Assembly (NCBI GenBank): GCA_950106755.1 | Contig: OX467091.1 | Coordinates: 24,693,538-24,757,537, forward strand | Direction of reading: 5' to 3' | From: Climacium dendroides | Lineage: Eukaryota > Streptophyta > Bryopsida > Hypnales > Climaciaceae | Length of the DNA stretch: 64,000 bases | Part shown: positions 1 to 10,528 of the stretch, piece by piece | How the letters are laid out: each line of letters opens with the position of its first letter | Numbering within the stretch: position 1 is the first letter of the stretch | Notes under the pieces: model-generated | Told to the model about the DNA's origin: nothing | Database searches by the model: none | Seen by the model: only the letters and a program-made list of their open reading frames with translations | Translations under genes and position numbers: made by a program

Positions 1-870
1 TATCAATATTATATTATATAAAAATATTTATTTTTAACTTAAGATTTAAATTCTAAATTTTATTAGTTTAAAATAATAAATTTTGCATCAAATTTTACTA
101 ATTTTTATTGCTATTTCACCTTCTTAACTTATTATTATCAAATCATTCATATCTAATGTGGGGTGATTTTCTAGTATTCTTGGACTTTGAGATATTTGAC
201 ATCTTAACCCTTAAAGGACCAAGGCCTTTTTTTTGCCAGAAAACATTGAAAATTGTCATTTTTGTAGCAAAGAGTAAAAGAAATTTTAATTTTTTTTCAC
301 ATCTAACTATAGGATCTTACACCTAACAAGTAGAAAAAATTGTAGAAAAAATTTCAGAATTTTTGACTGCATAGATTTAAAGTGAAGAAAACAAATTTTT
401 TGAGCGCATTGAGGGACTAGATTTTTTGACTTTGTAAAATTTTTGCACTACAAAGTTTTGAAATTTAAATATTCATAGTAGAGAATTGAGTTGAGAGTTT
501 AGAAAAATAAATAAAAAATGAAAAAAACTTAAATTTCATTCTTAAGAAAATTGTTAAGTAGAAGAAGTAGAAGAATTAGATGGAATTAAAATGCACTAAT
601 CTCAATGGTGAGATTGTTCTAGCAAGTAAACTAAACCACGTGAAATTTTTATTTTGAAAAAAATTGTAAAAATTGCATTCAGAAATTCATTCAACAAGTT
701 ATTTTTTTTCATACTACAGATGTTCTTTTGAATGTTCACAATGACGTCGAAAAAAACATAACTAAGACATGTAAATGTTTTTTAAAACATCATTTCAGAC
801 ATCATTGTATTTATGTTGTTGCTCATATTTTAGTTTTGTATATCCCATATTGTTTCATGCCTCCTACACC
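1..870. other. AT-rich intergenic DNA, no gene seen
   Basis: This stretch is strongly AT-rich with many short A and T runs. The open frames in it are short, have no recognisable domain and look like chance frames. It is probably old repeat-derived DNA, and I see no boundary or terminal repeat that would define an element. Confidence 0.6.
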
Positions 871-951
871 CCACTAGTATAAAAGGCTTGTCTTTTCATC
901 AGTTAATAAGTAGATTTTTGAGCCATTCAATATACTTGATAAATATAGTGT

Positions 952-1150
952 ATGGCATATTGTATATATATTGTATTTTGTATGGCATGTTGTATATATA
1001 TTGTATGATGTATTTTGTATGGCATGTTGTATATATATTGTATTTTGTATGGCATGTTGTATATATATTGTATGATGTATTTTGTATGGCATGTTGTATA
1101 TATATTGTATTCTGTATGGTGTATTTTGTATGGCATGTTGTATATCATAT
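952..1150. repeat. Minisatellite with alternating 30- and 37-bp units
   Basis: Units beginning ATGGCATGTTGTATATATAT start at 952, 982, 1019, 1049, 1086 and 1130. The spacings are 30, 37, 30, 37 and 44 bp, so the array has a 67-bp higher-order unit made of a short and a long version (the long one adds GATGTAT). Open frames crossing the array on both strands, rich in Tyr, Ile, His and Cys, are by-products of the repeat and are not genes. Confidence 0.9.
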
Positions 1151-1806
1151 GTGTTCCATGAAGATGTCCCAAAAAATAAGTGTGTTCATAATTGCAGCTC
1201 TTTCTACAAAGATCAAACAAGTGGACATCGCCGCTAACATCCTACAATGCAAGAAGCCATCTGCTACCCCAACATGTACTTGCGTTGGCTTGTGCAAGCA
1301 GACATCTCCTATGCTGTCACGCATGTGCAAACTCTACACGCTTGGATGGACATTTCAATCAGCATAGAACTATTTCGCCTGACGTCATTTAAGATACCTA
1401 GACATCCACAGCGATGTCTTAAAAGACATCCTAAAATACTAGGCAGACCAAGTAAGTGGCCCCCCAAAATGCCACGTCAGCCAATTCCGTGAGCACCGAC
1501 ATGGCATGCCACGTCAATTACATGTCAAATGCCACATCATAAACGGGCAATGGATGAAAAAAATGACACTCTAGCTTTCCCGTGCCTAGGTGGCAGCCAC
1601 ATGTCAACTCCTAAAGTTACCTGTTGACCGATGTTTTTTTGGACATCACGATGCTAGGCCTACAAATCTAATGCAACGTACCATGTTTTTGGCATATCCA
1701 CAGCAGCACGAAGTGATTGGACATCAGTCTAGATATAGAACACGTCACGCGCGATGTCCGTGTGTCTAAATTACAATGTCACGGCAGACACAATTTTCTT
1801 ATAGTG
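1151..1806. repeat. Probable CACTA-type terminal segment with GACATC/GATGTC subterminal motifs
   Basis: The segment contains many copies of GACATC or its complement GATGTC, often as TGGACATC, in both orientations (for example near 1222, 1300, 1392, 1411, 1644, 1720 and 1753). It ends in TTTTCTTATAGTG at 1794-1806. TAGTG is the inverted form of the CACTA terminus, and dense short subterminal motifs are typical of CACTA elements. A possible other end, CACTAGTATAAAAGG at 872, has no matching 3-bp target duplication, so the left boundary is unproven. Confidence 0.4.
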
Positions 1807-1810
1807 TGCC

Positions 1811-2312
1811 CCGCCTCCTCCACTAGCTCAAGGACCTCCACCACCTCCTAGGCAATGGTAGTGGATGCCATCTGGTAATTGGCTGCAGTATACAACTGCT
1901 TAGGGTCAGTACGGGAGCGCTGGCGGCCAGACTTCAAGGGGGAAACATCAAGGGAGGTTGCCTTCCGATTTGGTTGACAATGACATCCATGAAGCTCTCC
2001 CGGACAGCGTAGAAAGAGCGACAAGGCACCTCAAACATGCTCTGTACGAGGAAAGCAGCTGAGAGCGAAAGATCGAAGGCAACAAGCCTCACTCCGTATC
2101 TGTCTCTGTAGATGGGGAACTTGATGGAGGCGGTCCCGGGAAGAACGCTTGGGATCGCTCAGTGAGGTTCTACGTGCCAAAAATTTTGGACATGAACGTC
2201 ATTGTTTGGGAGAAGCAGAGGCCCAAGATAGTGGATAGATTGAGAGACGTTATGGACAAAGACTTCAAGTACTTGAATGCAGGCATTGTTGAGACGAGTA
2301 ACATCAACCTCG
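1811..2312 (+). pseudogene. Broken coding exon, transposon-associated type
   Basis: One frame stays coherent for about 165 codons, interrupted only by TAG at 1859, TAG at 1901 and TGA at 2060. It starts with a proline-rich run, has a Gln/Gly-rich stretch, then an acidic segment and a conserved-looking end around RFYVPKILDMNVIVWEKQRP, followed by a basic and acidic helix. The pattern of a Trp-Lys motif and a predicted helix faintly resembles the N-terminal part of plant Ptta/En/Spm accessory proteins, but I do not assign it firmly. A splice donor (GTGAG) follows at 2313. The next coding segment on the same strand starts near 2781 after a TTTTTGTTTTCCTAG acceptor. The three stops make this a pseudogene. 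Confidence 0.45.
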
Positions 2313-2780
2313 GTGAGATGCTCCTTTCTATAGTTCTGGTAGTTCGTGCCTTGAGGTATTCACAGTAAAGTACTTCGTAGTTGTGGTCCTCTCCTGCTCA
2401 ACTTTTTCTAGATACGTTCCAATGCTAGGAACTGTAGGCATTGTGGGATAGCGAATTGAAAGAAAGCATGTGGCACCACGCCACATTCAGTTCACCTCCC
2501 TCACTTTGTAGTCCCCTAGTAGTAATGTAGTAGTCTATATGTGAGTTGATTTTGAACATGTAGTTGTCATGCGATGCAAGCGTACTGAATACTTTCTTTT
2601 GTGGTTTGAGTAATTGTTGAGTAATGTAGTGGTCATAGTCGTTCACTAGTGCATTCACAATCATAGTTCAGTAGTGTCTATGCAGTAGTAGTTTAGTAGT
2701 TCAGTGTCAGTTACTTTTCAATCACCGCCATACTACATTCACAGTGATCATGACATTCTGACTCTGTTTTTGTTTTCCTA

Positions 2781-4623
2781 GACTACGAGTGCATCTAATT
2801 TAGCACGTATATCTGCCATAGAGAGAACGCAAAATGACAAGAAGAACCAGTTCTCAGAGGTAATAGCCACTGCAGTAGCCACAAATAATGTAGTCACTAC
2901 TAGAAATTTCAGCAATTTCAATCAATTCGATCGCGTTGATTTGGTCATTTTTTGATAGAAATTTGTTGAAATCAACAAATTTCTGTTGATTTCAGCAAAT
3001 TTCTGTAAAAAAATGACCAAATCAACGCAACCGAATTGACTGAAATTGCTGAAATTTCTAATAGTGAGTGGAACAGCTGAAGTTAACGTTCTGTACTTTC
3101 ATTGGAACCTTGAAAGGCAGTGGCGACGGGGATGCTCTTCTACAAAATACTAGAACCAAGAAGGCTGTGGTCCTTGCTAATGTAGAGGTGCAGGCACACG
3201 GCCTGAACCTTGAACAAGCTTCAATTCCACCTGAATCACAAAGACACGTCCACAGTCCAAGTAGGTCCATGCAAGTAAGGAAGCCAAAAATGGTAGTAGA
3301 TGTGGACATGCCGGATAGCGCGTTAGTTGCTGACCTCGTTCTCGAACTAGAAGTGGAACATCGCAACGAGAATCTCCTTTCGCTGGACTTGCCGTCTGAA
3401 TAGGGCAGAAGTGGTTCCCATGCTTTGTCAAAGGAGCACTGCAGCCCAACGTTGATGGAACAAGGCACTATTCCGACAAAGGCCTCGACCCAAGTGGACG
3501 CAGAGGACGTTGCCGTCAATGAAGGTGTTCAAGTGCTCGAAAGGGGGGCAGGTACGAAAGTCCTCTCGGATCTCCAAGCACTACAAGACGTTGTCGAGGA
3601 CGTTCTATCGAAGCCCGAGAGTGCCTCCGCAAGAAAGAAAGCTGCATCGTCGGGGAAGCCCGTCGTACTTGAGTCTGGGAAGACCGCTGCAGCAGATGTG
3701 CCCAACCCATACCATGGTGTAGGTGTAGTGGAGGGAAGTGCTGCAGTGGAAGAAAGCGCTCCAGTTTCCGTTGCGAAACTTCCTGTTGCTTCTCCGCGGA
3801 ATCCATCTCCTCAAAAGCAGAGGAGGCCAAGCAAAGTGGCGACTAAAGTAAATCCACTAGCAAGATTCCCTCATTTATCTTCAAGGCGGGGAAGGGCTGG
3901 CTTGAATGTGTGCATGGAATCCATTGGTCAGGAAAGGGAAAGGGATAAACTCATCATTCTAAACGTGCACGGAACGTTGGTGGACTATAGTCTAGACCAA
4001 GAAAAGAACCCAAATTCTAGAGTTAGACCAACAGTCCAAACAAGGAGGAAGCAGATTTTTTCAGACCTTGGTTGGTTCCTTTTTTGTCCCGATGCTTCAT
4101 GAATTTTTCAGTGGCTTTCTAGGGTAGTAAGAGTAAGTCTTATATGGATGACATAATCCCTGCTATGATGGAAAGGCAGAAAACAGGTCCACATTTTTGT
4201 CCCTTGTTCATGTGGGCGGGGAAAGACTGTGAGGCTACAGATTACAAAAGTACAACACCCATAGCGTGGGGTAAATCTTTAAAGAAAGTCTACGGCCTGT
4301 GGCCTAGGTTCAGCCCCTCTAACACACTACTCATTGAAAACAAGTTATCCCGAGCGGCTTGCAACTCCACTACAAATGTCGTCATCAGTAAACCGTTCTA
4401 TGTGGCCTAGATGACAAAGTTGGCTGACGACAACAATTACTTGAAGGACATACTTTGGCCACTGTTAGAGAAACTATCTGATTCAACGGACATCAGCCAT
4501 TTCCGATCACGCTTTCATGGAAGTGTAGACAACAGGGCAATTGAAGTGCATCAGACCTGTGACGATAAAGCAACCATTGATGATTCAATTACGGTGGAAG
4601 GTAAGGGGACTTGTGAACCATGA
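2781..4623 (+). pseudogene. FCP1/NIF-type HAD phosphatase-like pseudogene, copy 1
   Basis: The reading frame starts after a splice acceptor at 2780, is interrupted by a MITE at 2895-3066, and resumes in frame if the MITE and one target-duplication copy are discounted. About 300 codons of low-complexity, Ser/Ala/Val-rich sequence follow. A domain then matches plant NLI-interacting-factor/FCP1-like phosphatases in order: a motif I position reading LIILNVHGTLVD (near 3950), a CFMNFSVAF-stop-GSKSKS segment (near 4100) matching the FCF-x-FDVGIWSS region, and SNTLLIENK (near 4320) where the family has a DDSP motif. The family is known to dephosphorylate protein serine. Both motif I aspartates are replaced here (Asn, His) and the late Asp pair is lost, so catalysis is unlikely even ignoring damage. 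Breaks are TAG at 3401, a frameshift near 4080, TAG at 4120 and TAG at 4408. Confidence 0.6.
2895..3066. mobile_element. 172-bp CACTA-like MITE, foldback type
   Basis: The element begins CACTACTAGAAATTTCAG and ends CTGAAATTTCTAATAGTG, flanked by a perfect 3-bp target duplication AGT (2892-2894 and 3067-3069). The arms pair over more than 60 bp, so nearly the whole element is one hairpin. CACTA ends and a 3-bp duplication are the marks of the CACTA superfamily. It sits inside a coding exon of the phosphatase-like pseudogene; the frame on the left (VATNNVV) continues in phase on the right (EQLKLTF). Confidence 0.9.
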
Positions 4624-5040
4624 GGTTTCACTGCAATCACGGCCCCATCCACTTCTATACTGATGTACAGTGTGCATGTGTGTAGAAAAATGTTGGGAGG
4701 AGGGAGACAAGGGCGAAGACCACAATGCTGGAAGACAAGAGACGTGAGGGATCTTCGAAAGAGGTGAACTCTCACTCGCAAAATTTAGGTTCATGCCCTA
4801 TCGATGGAACTCCGTGAGGCATTTGAGGACTACCGTATTGGGAATGACAGAATGCGTACTGACAAATGACTGTGCTGAAGTTTCTTAGTTTCACATTAGT
4901 CATATCTCAGTTGTTTATTTAATATTCGCGTTCATCAATCACTAGTATTCCTAAAACCGCCTGAACCACTCTTTACTTGGAGCTAAGTATGCCATTGCTA
5001 TTCAAAGAAGTTACTAACGTATTGATTTTGTGGCATAGTT
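4624..5040. other. Spacer between broken coding segments
   Basis: No domain or splice-bounded coding segment was recognised here. The stretch separates the end of the first phosphatase-like pseudogene from the DUF8039-like segment on the same strand and could be intron or intergenic DNA. A TTGTGGCATAG acceptor-like site occurs just before 5039. Confidence 0.5.
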
Positions 5041-6051
5041 CACAAAGGGCTGCGAGGTCTATTTGTTGAATCCAAGGTGACAAGGTCAGTGCGGCAGAAG
5101 GTGGCAGCGGGAGGGTGATTGCAAGAAACACTTGTACTATTTCCTATCACACGTTGTAGGCTGAGTTGTTTTTTGGCCATAACTTTTGTGTTTTAACTCC
5201 GAATGACTTAAGATTTACAAGGAAGGTACTCATGACTATCCTACAACTTCCTTGATTTTTTGGTAATTTTCAAAAATAATTTACTATCCAAAAATAGGCC
5301 CGAAATAAATGTCACACTTGCCAATTTGGATGTTTTTAGTACTTTTGAGTACCTTTTCATATACCCTACATCAAGAAAATTATATGGAGTTCTTCCTTAC
5401 ATATAAATACAACTTTTCACTGAAGGGTTTTTAAAATTAATTAATTTTGTGTAGTGTGGAAGTCTATGAAGAGAGCTTCCTTCTGCTTGCATTTTGAAAC
5501 ATATAAAATATTATTTTTGTAAGTTTTTTGGTGAATGACCATCTTCATAAAGTTCTTAAAAATATACACTTTTTATTTTTTGTATTTACTTATTTTTACT
5601 ATTTTTAACTAATTTTTGAATCAAAGGTCCTATTTTTTTGAGATTTTGCACTTTTCAAGTTCTCCTACTTAGAGAATTTTCCTACACATTTCCTTTGGTA
5701 AAAACCTTCATTTTAGAGGTATATACATAAGTCATATTTTTAAGATTTTTTAAAAATTAGTTTTCTAATTTTAAAGTACTCCTAAAGATTTCATGAGTAC
5801 TATTGAAGAAGGCAACAAATAGTACAAGTGTTTCTTGCAATCACCCGAGAGTAGTCAGCGGCGTCAGAGGGATCGACAAGTTCCATTTCATGCTCATCTC
5901 GGAGAATTGGTTCAGAATTGACGTCCAGAAGGTTTTGCAACCTAACGTGCCACTCATGTATCCCAACGAAGACACTGATAAGAAGAAACTGAAAGATGTA
6001 CAAGGCGGCAATGCTATTTGGGACAAGAAGTATATGAAACTAGCCATTTGA
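5039..6051 (+). pseudogene. DUF8039-like domain segment (CACTA accessory-protein type), split by an insertion
   Basis: The left part (5039-5112) reads FTKGCEVYLLNP and, in another phase, KVAAG. The right part (5847-6051) reads VVSGVRGIDKFHF, then WFRIDV, LMYPN, KKLKDV and NAIWD, ending at a TGA. This matches, motif by motif, the minus-strand segment at 15566-15865 (HVFLLNP, QVVAVGYV, DFYHM, WYKLDI, LMYPN, LKLKDV, NTIWD). The shared pattern of Val-Ala-x-Gly, a His-containing strand, an Asp-Val pair and a closing Trp resembles the domain found at the C-terminus of plant En/Spm-type proteins (DUF8039-like). I infer a transposon-derived or domesticated accessory protein. The 5113-5846 insertion and a frameshift in the left part break it. 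Confidence 0.5.
5113..5846. mobile_element. 734-bp inverted-repeat element inserted in a coding exon
   Basis: The ends are inverted repeats of about 30 bp: GGGTGATTGCAAGAAACACT at 5113 and its complement AGTGTTTCTTGCAATCACCC ending at 5846, with pairing continuing inward through TTGTACTATT. The interior is AT-rich with no coding capacity. It interrupts the DUF8039-like segment between VAAG and VVSG. No clean target duplication is visible (flanks CGGGAG and CGAGAG are similar), so the superfamily is open; an hAT or Mutator-type derivative is possible. Confidence 0.75.
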
Positions 6052-7326
6052 TGCTTCATGCGCTTTCTTGCATGGATAGTGCAGTAGGAGCGGCATGTTG
6101 GTCCTTTGGCATCAATGTAGGAACTCCTTCATTTTTCTCAAAATATATCTGCAAATTCTTGTTTGTACATCTTGTAAGTATCTGAAGTTAGGTCGTAGTA
6201 GGTAAGCTATCATATAAGAACCAGAACTCCACGCCACCAATGTACTGTATATCACTTGTTGTGATACTCATTTGTAACTAAGAAAATACTCCATAGTGAT
6301 GGCGGCAATCATTTGTGGTTTCTTCTGTAGTTGTGGTGAATTGTATATTAGTAATAAGGTAGTCAATGAGCACCACCGTGCATCCATGGTAGTGAGGCAA
6401 GGGAGGGAAAATACAAGATATGACTCTTTCACAATTGCTGTGCAACTTCAGTGATACTTCCATACGATTGATACAGAATGAATGACTACAGTAGAACTAC
6501 GAAGACACTACGTTCTGACTACCACAGAGCGTCGTAAGTGCACTACAACTCTATTCTTGACTTCCACCCGACCAATAAATTAAGTAATGACTACAAGAAA
6601 ACTAAGAAATCACTGCCATTTGACTACTGCTCGACTGCAGAGGCCCCTAAATCTTTGCCAAATTTGAAAGTGGGCCCTACCAAAAACAATTTCATAACTC
6701 CTGAATTACTGAATTATGACTGATGTCCACCCCGTGCCACAGCTACCGTGTGCCACATTGACAGACCGGTAGGAAAAGGTCATGGATGTACATCCATCTC
6801 CAAAAACTGTTGGTGATATAAAATCCCCAATCATTGTCCTAAATGACTTGTCCACTATTACTGCGGCTCTTGAAAAATGGACACAGTCATTCTTGTCCTA
6901 AACAACTGAAAACACAGTTATAAATCCAGTCATAAAACGTTGAAATTTTTGTAGTGAAGGTGCTGAAAACAACACAAGGAGCACCTAAATCGTACGGAAA
7001 TGAAAAGAGGTAAGACTGGCAAGGTCAGTCCTTAAATAGTCTCAGGACCCCGCCTTGGTTATTATGACTATTTCCGGTTTTGATGGCTTGACATCCGGTC
7101 TAACCCTAATTCGGTTCATAGGTTAATTTCGGATGGGTTTCTGGTTCCACCAATTTGAACTTTGGACTGGATTGGATCCGGTCTATCTACTATTTCATTT
7201 TCCCTATATATTTCCGGTTTTCCAACAACTTGTAATCAGATCCGGTTCCTCTTCACTAGTTTCTGTTCCAAATTTTGAATAAGCTAAACAAAATCAAAAA
7301 TTCACGTTGCGACAAAGGCCTACTCC
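6052..7326. other. Non-coding stretch, possible promoter near its end
   Basis: I recognise no gene between 6052 and 7326. A CACTA-like end (TTTTTGTAGTG, ending at 6952) is present, but I could not find a matching opposite end. The segment 7060-7300 carries repeated TCCGGTT motifs and a TATA-like CCCTATATATTTCC at 7201, about 120 bp before the next coding segment, so it may hold a degraded promoter. Confidence 0.35.
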
Positions 7327-7650
7327 GTGCGCTACGCAGATTATCTTCCGTCCCATTTCGAGCACATTGGAGACATCCCAGAGAGGAGCAGTCGTGCAAA
7401 GGATCCTGTTCAACTTCTCTTCCTGGTGAAGAACGGGGCAGAAATTAAGAATCGCCAAATTCCAAGGAGATTCACTGTCCCCGCAAAATCTCACTATAAT
7501 ACAAGGAGGTAGACCCTCAAGGTGGAGTACAGGATCTATGACACTAAACTCTGAATGGAGTTCTATTTGAGTGTGTTGGACCTGTTTTTGTTGCCAAGGG
7601 ACAAAGTGCTCTCATTTTTTGTGGGAGGGAGAGTTGTATGTGCTGCATGG
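7327..7650 (+). pseudogene. Unassigned broken coding segment
   Basis: A coherent frame runs from VRYADYLPSHFEHIGDIPER through a Lys/Arg-rich part, a TAG at 7510, then TLKVEYRIYDTKL, a TGA at 7552 and a hydrophobic end FFVGGRVVCAAW. A splice donor GGTAAGTCG follows at 7650. The segment around VPAKSHYNTRR, the YRIYDT strand and the end faintly recalls the substrate-binding half of atypical Hsp70 proteins, but I do not claim that identity. Both stops are one transition from CAG or CGA codons. Confidence 0.35.
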
Positions 7651-7715
7651 GTAAGTCGATTTCCTGGATGATTTTATATGGAGGTCCACAAGAATTCTCT
7701 ATAGAACTCCCTCCC

Positions 7716-7736
7716 TTTAACTCGACTCGAGTTAAA
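7716..7736. repeat. 21-bp near-perfect palindrome, copy 1
   Basis: The arms are TTTAACTCGA and TCGAGTTAAA around a single central C. The same palindrome occurs at 7798-7818 (centre G, last base changed) and 8912-8932 (centre T). It lies in the probable intron between the segments ending at 7650 and starting near 7776. Confidence 0.9.
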
Positions 7737-7775
7737 CATCTCGTGTCATTTGATCATTGTCTTGTTGTTCATAGG

Positions 7776-8856
7776 AAATGTATGGAAACCCCTTCCCTTT
7801 AACTCGAGTCGAGTTAATGGTCATGTTCTAACTGAACTTCTCTGTATCCTACAAATGCTGTCATTAGATCACTTTGTAGTGGGAGATAGCCTCAAGAAAG
7901 AAGAATTCCTGACATTGTGCGTGGAGTCGGAAAATATGGACAAGGATGACTTGCTTGAATCCATATACTTCATGGACGAGCAGGAGTTCGAGGAAAACAG
8001 AGCGAGAGGAGCATTGATTTCCCATGGAAGAGAAGCATCGGTCTCCGCAAAGGGGAAGGAGCCTATAGATGAGGATCTCGAAATTCTGGAATGGGATTCG
8101 GGAGATGATGCTATGGACCTCGCTCATGACACTAAGGATGTTACAGGGCATTGGATCGATCTAGTGGAAGCTGCCCTGGAATTCTTTCCAAGGGTAGGTG
8201 TTGGATCAGCGCTAGAGAGCAACGACATGAGGGGGTTGTCTGGTTCGTCTGCTCAAAATCAGACGCCGATCTTGCATTCGCGGGGGGAGCAAAAGAAGAA
8301 ATGGGCCCCTCCAACGCCACCAGTTCCAATTGATCAGCAATGGATCTTGAACCTCATCGAGAAGAACAATGAGGGGCAAGCCAGGGCGCGGGCGGAGGAA
8401 CGCAAAGCGTAGAGGGAGCAAATGAAGCGGGTCCGTTTGGATACGCAGGACATGATGAGGGAGTTCATGGCATCCATGACCGTCACCATGTCCAATATGG
8501 CGGCCAATACCCTCAATGCATTGTTGAATGCGAGGCTGATGATGGCGTTGGAGCCTTCGGTAGGGTCCCCGCAGCTACTGCTTTTCAACCAGCCACAGGG
8601 GTCAACTAATAGTGCTAGACAAGCACACACTTCGTTGGCCAATATAACTAATGGAGCAAGCACGTCGAAGAATTTTCTGGCGCAAGCGTCATCCAGTTCT
8701 GCGCCAAACCAAGTTGAGTCTGCGCCGAGTGAAGACATGTTAGAAAGGGATCCATCCTCGGCAAGTGATGCAGGGGTCGGTGCTCCAACTAAGACCGTCG
8801 GCGAAGAGGCCGCGAAGCAGGACTTAATGGATGGAAGAAGGGCCAAGCAATCATAG
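7776..8856 (+). pseudogene. Hypothetical protein segment with one in-frame TAG
   Basis: A frame opens after a TTGTTCATAG acceptor at 7775 and runs to TAG at 8854, interrupted only by TAG at 8410. The first half is acidic (DEQEFEENRARG, EPIDEDLEILEWDSGDDAMD). The middle is proline-rich (PPTPPVPIDQQW), then comes a charged coiled-coil-like helix (NEGQARARAEERKA, stop, REQMKRVRLD), a Met/Ala-rich helix (MASMTVTMSNMAANTLNALL) and a Ser-rich tail. I recognise no family. The layout (acidic, proline linker, coiled coil) resembles gag-like or transposon accessory proteins, but that is only an impression. The single TAG is one transition from CAG. Confidence 0.5.
7798..7818. repeat. 21-bp near-perfect palindrome, copy 2
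   Basis: Same TTTAACTCGA / TCGAGTTAA arms as the copy 82 bp upstream, preceded in both cases by a CCTTCCC or CTCCC pyrimidine stretch. It falls inside or just before the next coding segment. Confidence 0.9.
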
Positions 8857-8911
8857 GGCCCTGTGACTGGTGTTCCTCCAGGTTGTTCCCTGTGACTCTC
8901 TCAGCCCCTTT

Positions 8912-8932
8912 TTTAACTCGATTCGAGTTAAA
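8912..8932. repeat. 21-bp near-perfect palindrome, copy 3
   Basis: Third copy of the TTTAACTCGA / TCGAGTTAAA palindrome, centre T. It lies about 55 bp after the stop codon at 8854-8856, in the possible 3' region of that coding segment. Confidence 0.9.
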
Positions 8933-9088
8933 GCTTCTTCCATTGGTTTGTAGTCAGAAGAGTACAATTATTGGTAAATAGGCTTAGTTTCCGTAGGCCA
9001 TTGTGTACATTGTAGCATTTACTCTCGGATTGAGATAGTGAAATAAAATTGATCTCTTATATATCATTCTCTGGTGTGAATTTTGTAG

Positions 9089-10321
9089 TCTCAGAAATCG
9101 TGTCTATGGATATCTCTCCTGTCCACATTTCGTGCGATGTTGTTGTGATCGACGTGATTGAACCTCGTGCCGTGGACCCGGAACCAAAGACGTGTCTTCC
9201 ATCTCCCCAAATGGAGAGGGTCGACTTGGATGTTCTTCAATTTTAGGAAGGCATGCCCAACAAGGTGCCTCCTGCGACGGAGGCTTTGTAAGAAGAGGAG
9301 GAGGGGGAGGAACTCAAGGTGTCATTGTCGATTCCATTGGCGGATGTGCCGGTATGTTCTTCGTGATGTGTATATTAATATACATCTCGTAGTGTTCGTC
9401 TGTCCCATGTTTCTCAAATGTTTTTTTCCCTTTGGTCGATGTGGTCAATAGTCTAATAGGCATGTCAACAATATTTACATCATCCTCTGCATCAGCTTAA
9501 TTTGCATTGTGTCTTTGTTCGTCATGAGCAAGATAGCAGTGAGAGAAGTCCAATGGAAGGACAAATTTGTAGCCCATTCACGTCCAAGTCGGCAGAAAAA
9601 TGGCTGAATATCATCCTAGATTTGAATGGGCTGCTCTGCGTTTGTGACGTTGTGAGGTATCACATTAAAGAAAGGAGATTCTGCTCCCCCAGTGAGATAG
9701 TTCCTAAAGTAGAAGACATCACCGTGGAAATGAGCAGGGTCACTATTCGACCTCACGTAAAGAGGTTCCTGCGTGAGCTATCCTCCATTGCAAACGTCAT
9801 GGTATGGAGCTCAATGTCTAGGTCGTTTGCCCAGAGCATTTCCGACTACCTTTTCCGTGGCCTAGACCCTCCCTTGTATGTCCTAGGTCAAGAACAATGT
9901 AGCATCATGAAGCACAATTAAGGGAGAAATGGAAAGCTAGTCAACTTCAGGTTTCTAGGGTCCGGCAAGGACTTGTACTTGAAACCATTGGAGAAGTTGT
10001 ACAATTTGGAGGATTCAATCTTCACCGTGGATAACACTATTATAGTGGACGATAGTCCGGAGAAGCACTTCATGAACTACCCAACAAGTGTGGTGCTCTT
10101 TCATCCGTGGTCGTTTGAAGGACTTGGTGCGAGTAATGAAACCCTCATTCTGAAATTTTTTCCATGGATTAGGAGGTTGCACATGGAGAGGCCTGTAGAA
10201 TTATACCCCTTCCGTAGAGACAATCCTGTGGAGGACATCCAACTCATTCATGAATTCGGCTAGTTCAAGTACAAGCAACTTGAGAGGACGCTTAGGGTCT
10301 CTAATGATCTTTTCAATGACT
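9089..10321 (+). pseudogene. FCP1/NIF-type HAD phosphatase-like pseudogene, copy 2
   Basis: A first exon (9089-9351, stops TAG 9244 and TAA 9289) ends at a GTATGT donor. A second segment from about 9537 carries the domain: motif I LDLNGLL at 9616 (the DLNG form is usual in plant NIF-like proteins), a RPHVKRFLREL helix, motif II VMVWSS near 9800, and motif III TIIVDDSPEKHF near 10036 with both Asp present. NLI/FCP1-type phosphatases remove phosphate from protein serine, for example on RNA polymerase II tails. Unlike copy 1, the catalytic positions are mostly kept, but TAA at 9919 and TAG at 10261 break the frame before the final TGA at 10319. It differs strongly in sequence from copy 1, so this is not a recent tandem duplication. 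Confidence 0.65.
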
Positions 10322-10528
10322 GAAGTTTGTACAACACTCGGTCTTACGTGGCTCCCCAAAAGTCTCCTACAATGCAGTGCAAAGACCTTAGGCTAGAAGA
10401 AATCTGGTTCCATTCTTGTCCACCTCCCGAAGAAAGGAGGTCGTAGGACCAATAGGGTATTGACTCCCCCTCTAATTGTTTTGGGATGGAAGTGTGTGTC
10501 TAGTGTCGAAATTAGAATATGATTGCAG

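Noticed and set aside
888..1367. A 159-codon open frame rich in Tyr, Ile and Cys
   Set aside because: It runs through the 30/37-bp minisatellite, and similar frames exist on the opposite strand; it has no domain.
872..1806. A complete CACTA element from CACTAGTATAAAAGG to TTCTTATAGTG
   Set aside because: The flanks (CCC and TGC) give no target duplication and the two ends differ beyond the first bases; only the right end with its motif array is reported.
6507..6952. A possible CACTA element from CACTACG (6507) or CACTACAAC (6540) to TTTTTGTAGTG (6952)
   Set aside because: The left candidates match the right end only for the first few bases and no 3-bp duplication is present.
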